Origin: Saksenaea vasiformis B4078
Lineage: Eukaryota > Mucoromycota > Mucoromycetes > Mucorales > Saksenaeaceae
DNA length: 12,409 nt
Direction of reading: 5' to 3'
Assembly: GCA_000697055.1 (NCBI GenBank)
Contig: JNDT01001710.1
Span: forward strand, 1 to 12,409
In this document: positions 1 to 8,323 of the stretch, piece by piece
Layout: every line of letters starts with the position of its first letter
How positions within the stretch are numbered: position 1 is the first letter of the stretch
Program-made: the position numbers and the translations under genes
Notes under the pieces: generated by a model
Told to the model about the DNA's origin: nothing
Databases searched by the model: none
What the model saw: only the letters and a program-made list of their open reading frames with translations

Positions 1-967
1 CCGGGGTATCAAGTGTCTTTGTGAGCGCCGATGGGATAGGCACTTCTCAGCATCGCGTTCGTTCAACCACCACAGAAGAATATTATACTCTATGCGGATT
101 CAGTCATGCTACCAGGATTCGGGAAAAATACGTGAAAGGCGAGCCTGAGGTGAAAACGCTGATCAATAATATACCATCATTGAAGACAACCAGTATGGAG
201 AAATTAATTACTGCGATCCGATATTGCGTCCGGCACTATGAGCGTATCTCTGAATTTTTTAGCCGGGATCAAAGGTTGGTTGCTATTTTCTTTATTTATT
301 TTGTCGTAACATGTGTATATTTTTTTCAGATATAGCAAGTTAAAGTTCAAAACTTATATCCGACGACAAAAAGGTCGAAGTGAGATTGCCAAGAGATTAC
401 TCCACGGTAGCAAGAAGTACGAGCAACACAGTAAGCGAAAAGCACGGAAACAGAGTAATTCGAAATGGGTTCCTCTTTCTCCGAACGATCAGGCTGAGGA
501 GAAGAACAAGCCCATTATCGTCGCTTATGGGAATGGAGGGTTTTCCGGTAGCATGAAAGGCAAAAAGGCTGCACCTACCAAGGCAATTTTTAAGGAACTA
601 CAACAGCAGGCTAGGCGACGAAAGGTAGCTCTACAGTTGTCCAAAAACTTATCGTTGACCTTAAATTCGAAAGGCTCCCACATACGTTTTCCTCATAGAC
701 GAATATCTTACGTCCCAGGTCTGTCCAGCGTGTGAGACTCGAGACTTACAGAAAGCAAATGAAGAAAACGACGCGCAAGGCCATCAAGGATCGACAATAC
801 ATGCCGTGCTGACATGTCAGAAAAAATCATGTACGGCCATGTTCTGGAATCGAGATAAAATGGCTGCAACAAATATATTGCACGTGTTTCTTTATATGAG
901 AGACAACAACAATCAACGGCCTCCCGCGTTCCGTAGGCCAGAAAAACCTAGCAGTATTCAGTTATAG
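1..967 (+). CDS. Fanzor (eukaryotic TnpB-like RNA-guided nuclease), 3' partial
   Basis: The last 287 codons (with stop) of a Fanzor-family gene lie in three exons: 1-274, 330-624 and 674-967. Introns are 275-329 (55 nt, phase 2, ends TTTTTTTCAG) and 625-673 (49 nt, phase 0). Splicing joins three different frames into one open protein. Seen: a TTEEYY segment typical after RuvC-I; SKLKFKTYIRRQKG; KPIIVAYGNGGFSGSMKG; then VFLIDEYLTS, with the RuvC-II Glu at codon 701-703. A zinc finger follows with CPAC (722-733) and CQKKSC (815-832), then WNRDKMAATN with the RuvC-III Asp at 854-856. The first complete codon is Gly, preceded by xCC, so the expected Asp-Pro-Gly of RuvC-I straddles the left edge; that Asp is outside the window. 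Known of the family: Fanzors are RNA-guided DNA endonucleases related to TnpB and Cas12, found in fungi, protists and giant viruses. Inferred: this copy is catalytically intact where visible. Fanzor1 or Fanzor2 assignment is not possible from this part. Confidence 0.9.
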
Positions 968-1488
968 GGTACTATTCTTTAACCTAGTTAAAAAAATAAC
1001 GTCCCCGTTCAGCCTGTTGGTTGGCTGTTGTGAATAAAATACTCATTATTTAATTGGCCTATTTCAGCAAATCACAATTCGCATAGCCAGAATTTTACCT
1101 CATCAGATTGGGGCTACACCTTTCGATCTCCGTGTGTGTTGTTGCGAGGCCCAAAGGGCCGAGCCATGGAAAGAGAGAGAGAGAGCAATCTTGGGGGGGG
1201 GGTCTGGGGGTCTCCCCCAGGAACACGCGAAAGACTGTATTAGCAAATAATGTGGCAGTGCTTATCTGCTCAATACCTACAATCAGTGGGAACCCAGGTA
1301 CCAATTGGAGGTATTTTTTGTTACCATTCCTGCAAGTGCCTGTTTTTCTACATGTCTTCTTTATGGCTTCGCGTCTTGCGAACACTTTTCCTTCTTTTGA
1401 CTACATGCAATGTGTTTCTTTCTTCTTCTTTTTTTTAGATGCTTCTTCTTGCGGCGCTTTCTTTTTTAGGTCCTCGCTCATTGAGGAC
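968..1488. other. Fanzor downstream region: GC hairpins, GA tract, G run
   Basis: No gene is supported in these 521 bases. They hold two perfect hairpins: GGCCC-AAA-GGGCC at 1148-1160 and CTGGGGG-TCT-CCCCCAG at 1204-1220. A (GA)n tract lies at about 1172-1185 and a run of ten G at 1193-1202. The GC-rich block contrasts with the AT-rich surroundings. It may be the end of a dispersed repeat or mobile element, or a structured RNA linked to the Fanzor gene ending at 967. An open stretch on the plus strand at 1108-1500 reads through the low-complexity sequence and looks like no protein. After about 1390 the sequence becomes the T/C-rich entry to the minisatellite. Confidence 0.5.
1148..1220. repeat. 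paired GC-rich hairpins with GA and G tracts
   Basis: A 5-bp stem (1148-1160, loop AAA) and a 7-bp perfect stem with a TCT triloop (1204-1220) flank a short GA microsatellite and G10. Both stems can form in DNA or RNA. The block starts about 180 nt after the Fanzor stop codon. No terminal inverted repeat or target-site duplication was found around it by eye. Confidence 0.6.
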
Positions 1489-1760
1489 GCTGCATCTTGA
1501 AGACATTTCTTCTTGATGGCATTGCATTTTGAGGGCATTTATTTTCAAGGATATTTCTTATTGACCACGTTGCTTCTTGAAGGCGTTTGTTCTCAGGAGC
1601 GTTTCTTCTTGAGAACACAACTTCTCGAGGATGTCACTTCTTGAGGACATTGCCTCTTGAGGGCGTCGCTTTTTGATGTCATTTCTTCTCGAGAACACTT
1701 CTTCTTGAAGATTATTCTTATTTGAGTCAGTCCTTCTTGAGGATAAATTTTCTTGAAAAT
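1489..1760. repeat. 16-bp minisatellite, 17 units
   Basis: Seventeen head-to-tail units, each exactly 16 nt, with the plus-strand consensus RTTTCTTCTTGAGGAC. Boundaries fall at 1489, 1505, 1521 and so on to 1745-1760. The TTGA core is the best-kept part; the first bases and the GGAC end vary most. No unit has gained or lost a base despite many substitutions. A shortened unit (1476-1488) precedes the block. Sixteen is not a multiple of three, so the open frames seen here on either strand are by-products rather than a repeat protein. Confidence 0.9.
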
Positions 1761-2110
1761 AATTCTTGCTAATTTTTTTTGTATATTCCCTTCATGCAAG
1801 ATCTTTCAATATTGTCTTCTTTCAATACTTCTTCCTCTTGGTACATTATCTTGCAAATGTATCACGATGGACGTTTTTGGTATGATTTCTTACAACGTTG
1901 TCATTGTTTCAATGGCGCGTTTGCATAGAGCATTCTTGCAACGTTTCTTCTTTCAATGTGTCTTTCTGAAATGCTTTCTTTTTGCACAACTTTCCTGACA
2001 TACCTACTTCTTGCATACAGTTCTTCTTGCACAATTCTTGCAACACTTTTTCTTGCTATCCTTCTCTTGCGAGTATGTTCTTCTTTTCTTTTGCCAAGAG
2101 TTTGCATGTG
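1761..2110. repeat. decayed extension of the minisatellite
   Basis: After 1760 the same rhythm continues with units of about 14-18 nt. The core changes from TTCTTGAGGAC to TTCTTGCAAC or TTCTTTCAAT, for example near 1830, 1850, 1933, 1945, 2017, 2028 and 2036. Unit lengths drift, so this looks like an older or separately diverged subfamily of the block at 1489-1760. Open frames on both strands reflect the T/C bias. Confidence 0.65.
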
Positions 2111-2752
2111 GATGTATCTGTTTTTATGTTGTGTACTCAGCATCACTCTGCCAGTTCGGTTAATTGGACAGCAGATTATAATCCAGTTCCCGGTTCTTCT
2201 ACAGAATAAAAAATATCCCTAACCGAATCTCACGTACTCCACCGCCTGATTCTCGATACACAGTTGACCGACACTTCATTCTGGAGCTGTCTGACTTTTC
2301 TTTTTCCTGTGAATGTAAGACATGGCAAAATCTCTTCTTGCGGTACTTATTTGATATATATCCCTTTCCATAGAGGCTTTCTTTGCAATTATTTCCCCTT
2401 TCTTCCACAATAACTTTTTGCTATGTTATCTGTTGCAGTGGGCCTATTTCAGCAGCGCCCCTTTCTTGCAGGTGGTTCTTTTTGCGCCACTTCAAACAAT
2501 GACTTTTTCAGTGATATCTCTTCTAGTAATGCCCCTCTTGGCATATTATACTTGATCTCGAAATATATCTTACAATATCTATTTTTTGCCATACGGTGAC
2601 TGTGTTGTACTGAATTTCACCAACATACATTTCTCTTTGACATATCGCCTTTTACTACATCATGTTCTACATTGTTGCTCAAGTATCTTCATTTCTATCC
2701 GTTGTATCTTTTGCAACGTCTCACTCTTGATATTCCTCAAGTCTTTCTATGA
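2111..2752. other. no gene seen; faint repeat traces
   Basis: These 642 bases are T/C-rich with scattered TTCTTGC-like words (near 2335, 2465 and 2535) that look like last traces of the minisatellite. An 8-bp inverted pair, TTCGGTTA at 2155-2162 and TAACCGAA at 2220-2227, flanks a stretch that faintly recalls a tRNA but cannot be folded into one. Short open frames on both strands have no recognisable protein character. Confidence 0.5.
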
Positions 2753-4222
2753 GTACAAAGGGAATTTTCTCTCTGCATAGCGGCAACACTGCACTTGGCC
2801 GTCGCTTCGCAAATCTGGGTTCCAAATAGCGTCGGAGCTGCTGGCGTTTTATTCAGCATTTCTTTTTCTTTTCAATCCCTCACTTTCTTTACCAAAACCT
2901 GGAGGCTTCGGCCCCAGAAGCGAGAAGCGCATCGCGCGAATATCCGTGCAATGTTTGACTCGTTAAAGCCTGAAAAAATGTGGAGGTTGATCACAGGAAC
3001 GATTGTCGAAGAAAAACTGAAGCAATTGGCAATGGAAATAGACTGGGAACAGTAAGGCGTAGTCTGCTCTTCTTTTGATTTTACGTTCTAATGTTGGCTA
3101 TATTTTCCAGCCCATGCCATTCCCTTATAATTGATCCGTCGGACAAAGTTTATGAGTTGGTTTTCACAGCAGAAGAATTGAATGAAATTCAAAGTCTCAA
3201 TGCTCCAGTAATTCGACCCCTTCCCACAGAAATGAATGCGTTTTTGGATTTATTCAAAGGAAATGTAAGAATTTATCATCGTCTTGTTCAACTGTTTCAT
3301 CCAGTACTATAGAAGTCACTTGAGGAAATGTGGGAGCTCAACGCAAGACGTCAATTTCACCCTATAAAGTAGCCAGAGATGCATTGGCTGCAAACCTCAA
3401 AAGCCAAAGCCTTAGATCTCTACTTTTACGGCTACCTGACAAAAATTGGATCTAGAACAGAGGCAGATTTGGTCCGTCGCGTTTGGGGTTTCATTGATTG
3501 CCGCTTTGACGGATGTGAGATCGATGTTGCATGGTAGGTGGACGCCATGCAGTACCAAGAAATATAAAAGTCATGAAATACGATTAGCGGCGAGAAAACG
3601 AGCATGGCTTCGGCCACAAGGAAAAACAATGCTTCACGAAAACCTGAGATTAAGAGAAAGCAAATCGGAACAAGGGTGGACATGCTGTTCAAAACCCTCA
3701 CTATAGGACTGGGTGCCGCAGAAGCGGGCACAAAAACCGATAATGAATACCAGAAAAGCGTAGCGGAGCTAGGTCTTAAATGTCCAAAGACATTAAAAGA
3801 TATACTCGTTCAATTAAGGAGACTATCACCTAGTGATCCAAACGAATTATCTACCAGCGGTTTTACAATCGCCGGTACATTTCTACCATCCTGACATACT
3901 ATCGAGTAACTAACGCTTTATTGTATGACCAGGACTTTTGATCAACCAGTTGGTGTTGATGGCCTCTAAGGGTTATGTGTGCCGAGTCACGAAGTTACCG
4001 GAATGGCTAATGTACCCAGAGTCGCCGGAGAAATTCGTAAAGCTCATCAAGCCAATCTTCCGTATCGTTTGGCATACGAAGATGGCTATGAAGGAGGTGC
4101 TTGGGATGATAAATGATGACCGCAATATCCCTCTCTCATACACGGCTCTATCTCCACAAGAGATTCCTCCTTGTTTCACGCCATCTGAAACAATGGCTGC
4201 CAATAAAAGACGAAGAGTATAG
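2753..4222 (+). CDS. conserved protein of unknown function, five exons, one in-frame TAG
   Basis: I do not know the function. Exons: about 2753-3051, 3111-3264, 3313-3533, 3588-3874 and 3933-4222. Introns are 59, 48, 54 and 58 nt and all have GT...AG ends and matching phases. In order the protein shows MWRLITGTIVEEKL, then HSLIIDPSD across the first intron, EEMWELNARRQFHP, TEADLVRRVWGFIDCRFDG, a basic stretch, VDMLFKTLTIGLGAAEAG, LKCPKTLKDILVQL, and GYVCRVTKLPEWLMYP, ending in KRRRV. From memory, this order of motifs recurs in a multicopy, unnamed family of Mucorales proteins; no catalytic motif is evident. The frame is open from 2753 without an in-frame ATG until 2951, so the start may lie in an upstream exon (ATG 2749 is another candidate). 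TAG at 3370-3372 interrupts exon 3 between RRQFHPIK and PEMHWLQ, both of which look coding. The gene is either freshly inactivated or carries one base error. Confidence 0.65.
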
Positions 4223-5257
4223 GAGCAACGGTACACATTTTTTTTATGAGAACGCAAGACATAGGAAATACCCAACCAGAAAGAATATATTCAGATTCCT
4301 TTCGTTTTTATGCTTTAGCAGCAAAAGAGATCTATAACGCTGGTGTGACTGAGTTGAATATAGATCCAAGGATAAATCTAATATGACTCCTAATGTCAGA
4401 ATTAAACGTCAACTTCTATTCCATATTACCCACCTTTCTTCAAATCAGGAATAACCGACACCAACTTAGTTGGTATGCCAGACGCCGTTTTGCGGATAGA
4501 GACCTTAACTCAAGAGTAACCAATAATGCGAATCTGCACCAACGCAGGTTCTTTTCTGTTGGAAACAGTCAGAAGATCAATCCTCGTAGCCGTAGCAACA
4601 TGGTAAAAAATGGTTCACTAAATGAAAATAAACGCTTCTTCAGACACGAAGACTAAGCGCTCAACTAAAGCTATTTCCTGCATCGGTGACGTCATCAGGG
4701 TTGAACTTAAAAATGCGAAGCTGTACTCAATGCCGCAACACTCCGGAGTCACAGTAAACTGTATCCTATCTGAAGCCACCAGGTGCTAATGTCCGGGCGG
4801 AGATATTCGATAAGGTTCTCACGCTCAATTTTTTTTCTATCGCTGCGCGAAGAAAGAAGGGGTGGGCGTCGGCTACTGCTTGTGGCGTTGGAAGCAAACG
4901 TGGTCAAAAATACAAGTCCAATGAGATCGCCAAATAGAGACCATTTCGCAAGAAACGAAACTGAGATAAGGAGCGTGTCGATCTTCAGCTTGATTCACCC
5001 TTTTTATGATTTTGCGTGCTCCATGGATGCGATATCATTATGAAGGATCTTATCAAAGGACGATGTATGCGACAAATGCTTAATTTTGTAAAAGCGACCG
5101 ACATTGGAAAGACACAGAAGGACAAGGCGGGTTTCCTGCTTCTAGTTTCCTTTGCCCTATTGCACAAATCTTACTTTATAATCAATAAACTGATTTATAT
5201 TGAGTCCTTACATAGGAATAATACTCGGTATTTACAAAGCATGTGAAGAAAGAAAAA
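4223..5257. other. no supportable gene in 1035 bp
   Basis: Open stretches exist at 4240-4386 (starting MRTQDIGNTQPERIYSDSF), 4393-4656 and 5016-5246 on the plus strand. None matches a family I know, and I found no splice set joining them into one frame. Stops are frequent between them. The part at 4680-4790 reads GDVIRVELKNAKLYSMPQ in one frame and could be a relic exon. The end of the region is AT-rich and probably holds the INTS2 promoter; the sequence just before ATG 5258 is a run of A. Confidence 0.4.
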
Positions 5258-7318
5258 ATGTCTGAAGCGCCCTATTTCTTGTTGTTAGAGGGAGTTGATT
5301 TACTGGTTGCTTTTACACGATGCTGATGGACACTAACGCTGGATTCTGCTATCGATGAAGGTGGGGTAGCCAACGTACTTTAGTAAGATAATTGCAGTAC
5401 ATTTTTTTCGATTCTCTCCTGAAATTTAAGAGTCAGGTTGGTTATCCAAAGTAGACGAAGCCTGACCGGCTTCCGAACAGGAATCACGATCACTGTGTGG
5501 GTCCAAGCGGACTGTTCCTTGCGTGTTTCGAAGTCAAGCCCGGCGATCTGTGCATTAGTAAAAAATGGTTTTCAAGCAGCGCATTTGGCTATGGATGAAG
5601 ATTCTGCTGAGGGACGCTACCTAGAATACAAACGCGTGGTGTCAACGTTAGGCTTCGATGCTGCGCAGGTGATAGCAAAGGTCATTTTCTATTCAGCCGT
5701 TGATAGTATTTTTTAGGCCCAGTATCGACAACAACGGAATCAATCTATACCATTGTAACCATCTTTCGACATGGACGATCGCTAATCCATCTTTATAGAT
5801 CGCTATTGATCGAGTTCCATTATCTGCAGCATGCAGTGAATCAGTATCATAACGAACCCGATCGAGCTACTGCGAGCATTCGGACAGGCATTCAACTTTT
5901 GAGTAACGACGCATTCATCCACGATGAAGCACAGCAAATAGTACACACTCTTGACTGGTTTGACACCATCGAAAGTGAAACGCAGGAAAACTATGGAGGA
6001 TTGAAGGTATGTTTGCATAGTGCTTATATCTTTGGCTTAAGAAGTTCTCTTAGCCAGTATATAAAGGCTTTGTTCATCTGCCAACGCGCTGTGAGTTGGT
6101 GAGATATGTAACACGTTATGATAATCTGATGTTTGATACGGTACAATAATAAGGATAGACCTCCTTTTTTTTTTTTACACATATCCATACTAAACCTTTT
6201 CTCAGCTTGTGAATGATCTCATACAAGTCGCGCGTACTCTGAATTCGCGGTGCCAGATTCAGCTAAGGTATCTATATCCCTATCCCGACGAACTTCCTCT
6301 AATTTGCTTCTCTAGCGAAATGATAAATAGCATAGCAGAAGAGAAACCAAGTTGTGCAGCGATGATACGCTTCAACTTAGTTGAACGCCAACTCTTGCCT
6401 GAGCTGGTGACACGACTGACGGTGATGTACTGTCAAGACGAGGTCGGTACTCATAGATCCATAGACATGTACCATTGACCGCGCTACTTTGACACTAGGT
6501 AGAGTTTCTGAACAGTGTATTCTACCGTACACCGTCATGGTTTATTGCACAATCAGTGAACAGCGGTCAGTATTTTATGAGGATGAAACAACGGCTTTTG
6601 AAGCAAATTGATAAGTGTGCGGTAAGGAAAAAAGGGGTTACATGATGGGATTTCATCTTATAATTTTTCAGCGTGAGACATCCTTCGACTCTGTTCAATT
6701 GGACGTGGCTCTGCGTGCGCTAGTTGGACTTGTTGGCTTCTTTGGTATCAAATTGGCTTATGATGAAGTCACGCTATGTCTGACCATCTTGGGAGAAACC
6801 CGCACGGAAAGGTAACCCATTCTCTCTCAAAGTAACCGAACTTATCATTTGTTTATAGATTAGTAAAACTACTTCTGTGCCTTGTACTCATCAGCACGGA
6901 ACCATTCTTAAGGCAACAGGTAAGGTAACCGGACAAAAAGAAAACGGATTGTCTAATAGGTGATTAGAAATTGTTGACAACAAGACTCAATCAGCTTCTG
7001 GAGTCGAATATATCTGACATGCCCGTCAAACTAATGGCTTATTTCCGTGCAGACCAGATTAATCCCGTGGAAGAGATGGTTCGCTCCATTCTGGATATGC
7101 AAGTGCCTATACGTAAGTACAGTGCTTATCTACAGAGAAATTGCTTAATTTTCATTCTTTTAGCGAAACTTGGACTGTTTGAGATGCAAAAGTTGCTCTT
7201 AAATAGCGCGTATGCACGTCCATTGGCTGTTCATCGACATCAACGCAATATGGACCCAAGATTTCCCATGGCATCGACGCATCAGCGAAGCATCCAAGAT
7301 GATGCCATGCATACATAA
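5258..7318 (+). CDS. INTS2: Integrator complex subunit 2 (INTS2), about 480 aa, short C-terminus
   Basis: INTS2 is a core subunit of Integrator, the nuclear complex that cleaves and terminates RNA polymerase II transcripts. Confident exons: 5707-6006, 6054-6140, 6206-6442, 6499-6621, 6672-6811, 6859-6919, 6968-7112 and 7164-7318 (416 codons with stop). Introns are 47-65 nt. Anchors matching animal INTS2 from memory: EFLNSVFYRTPSWF, then SGQ, then MRMKQRLLKQI; next ALRALVGLVGFFGIKL, then RLVKLLLCLVLIST; last VKLMAYFRADQINPVEEMV and LGLFEMQKLLL. The tentative 5' part is exon 5258-5305 (MSEAPYFLLLEGVDLL), exon 5481-5532 (containing TVPCVFR) and exon 5580-5668 (THLAMDEDSAEGRY). The join to 5707 needs either a 38-nt intron (5669-5706) or one missing base in the T6 run at 5709-5714. 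The protein stops about halfway along the animal protein, and the next 200 bases show no continuation. It is either a short fungal form, a split gene or a truncated copy. Confidence 0.8.
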
Positions 7319-7531
7319 AATAAATTAACTGTCATCTAAAGATATTTGTTTGAATAAGATAAAGCAGCTGCGATCTGGATAGTGTAGGAATGGATAAGCA
7401 TGACGGCGGGATGGTCGTCTCCATAAAAAATATGGTGCACCAAATGCGTTGTTGCTGGACAAGTTGACCTCAATTTACACCCCGGCTCGTATTCTTTTTT
7501 TTCCTTCTTTTTCGTTTCGACGCTACACGCC
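7319..7531. promoter_or_regulatory. INTS2-COX14 intergenic region, likely COX14 promoter
   Basis: 213 bases separate the two same-strand genes. A T/C-rich tract (about 7490-7516) leads into the COX14 ATG, as is common in fungal 5' leaders. No TATA box or polyadenylation hexamer stands out, and no INTS2-like exon was found here in any frame. Confidence 0.4.
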
Positions 7532-7919
7532 ATGACCTTTTCCTCAAAGATAGCCGATGTAGCCCAGAAGTCTGTGGTACTTCTTCTTGCTGGCACTACA
7601 GGTAATTGCTACCTTCATGTCAGGCATTTCTTGTAACCAGGAACTAACCTTATAGTCAGTGTACTACGTTGCTAACATTGGTTCACTTGTCAACCAGCGC
7701 TTACAACTTAAAAAGGAAGGCCGACTTCAGGAAGAACTGGTAATCTCTGATTTTTGTCACCACAAAATGTCACTGATCCTGTCTTTGTTTTTCTAGGCTC
7801 GTCTACATGAGCTTGCGGAGGCCCGTAACAACCCTAATGACAGCCTTCATGCCGAAACCGCAACCACCCCCACTCCGATTCCAGATGTAGAACAGCCAGG
7901 CAATATGTCTGAGCAATAA
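7532..7919 (+). CDS. COX14: COX14-like cytochrome c oxidase assembly factor, 90 aa
   Basis: Three exons: 7532-7601, 7660-7739 and 7797-7919. Introns are 58 nt (phase 1, with an AACTAACC branch-like site) and 57 nt (phase 0). The 273-nt CDS gives 90 residues. Near the N-terminus is one hydrophobic segment, SVVLLLAGTTVYYVANIGSLV in part, followed by a charged helix (LQLKKEGRLQEELARLHELA) and a Pro/Thr-rich tail. This matches the layout of the Cox14 family: a small single-span inner mitochondrial membrane protein that helps translate and assemble Cox1. The junction at 7659 was chosen over 7655 because the latter gives a stop after a few codons. Other tiny single-span mitochondrial proteins share this architecture, so the assignment rests on the helix-plus-tail pattern and resemblance to yeast Cox14. 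Confidence 0.7.
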
Positions 7920-8323
7920 GCAAATTTTAAAGTAATTCAAAAACTCTTTGACATGTACATTGTATCACTTCCTAAACAAAAAAGCACACGCAGTAAATGA
8001 ATCATACCTAGACAGGCTACAGGGATTGACTAGTGATAAATGCTTGATTAGTTAACCGAGCTGAAGAGCATCAATTGGTTGATTGCGTTTCCAGAATTAG
8101 GTACATGGATATGTTAACCAAAGACCCTGTCAAGGAGACTGAGAGCATGCCAAACTCAGATCTCCCTGACGGATACATAGTGAGGTTATTGTCATTCCAA
8201 TGACAGAACAAATGCACACCCAATGGAAATGATTGATTAAACCCCCTGCGAGTATAGCAATGTTTATATTACATTTTGAAAAGAGAAAAAAAGTTGCCGT
8301 CGATGGTTAATGCCGGATACAAG
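7920..8323. other. convergent intergenic region, no gene seen
   Basis: COX14 and ATG17 point towards each other across these 404 AT-rich bases. They presumably hold both 3' untranslated regions and polyadenylation sites. No open frame of note, tRNA or repeat was seen. Confidence 0.5.

Noticed and set aside
1108..1500. 130-codon plus-strand open frame
   Set aside because: It runs through hairpins, a GA tract and T-rich repeats and has no protein-like character.
1476..1760. CRISPR-like array
   Set aside because: Units are contiguous 16-mers without unique spacers, in a eukaryotic context.
1593..2146. Minus-strand open frames 1593-1799 and 1901-2146 with Lys/Arg-rich repeats
   Set aside because: They read the 16-bp minisatellite and its decayed extension; the unit is not a multiple of three and the amino-acid pattern does not repeat.
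2150..2215. tRNA-like stretch with GGTTAATTGG and a late GGTTC
   Set aside because: No acceptor, D or T stems could be paired into a cloverleaf; resemblance is limited to short words.
3369..3415. Intron that would remove the TAG at 3370
   Set aside because: It removes sequence that looks coding (HWLQTSKAKALDL) and leads to another stop shortly afterwards.
3973..4275. 100-codon minus-strand open frame
   Set aside because: It lies antisense to the last exon of the unknown-family gene, whose plus-strand frame carries the conserved motifs.
6007..6205. One 199-nt intron in INTS2
   Set aside because: Two introns (6007-6053 and 6141-6205) with an 87-nt exon between fit all phases and add a segment (PVYKGFVHLPTRCELVRYV) that aligns with the family.
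7336..7596. 86-codon minus-strand open frame
   Set aside because: It overlaps COX14 exon 1 and its T/C-rich leader on the opposite strand and resembles nothing.
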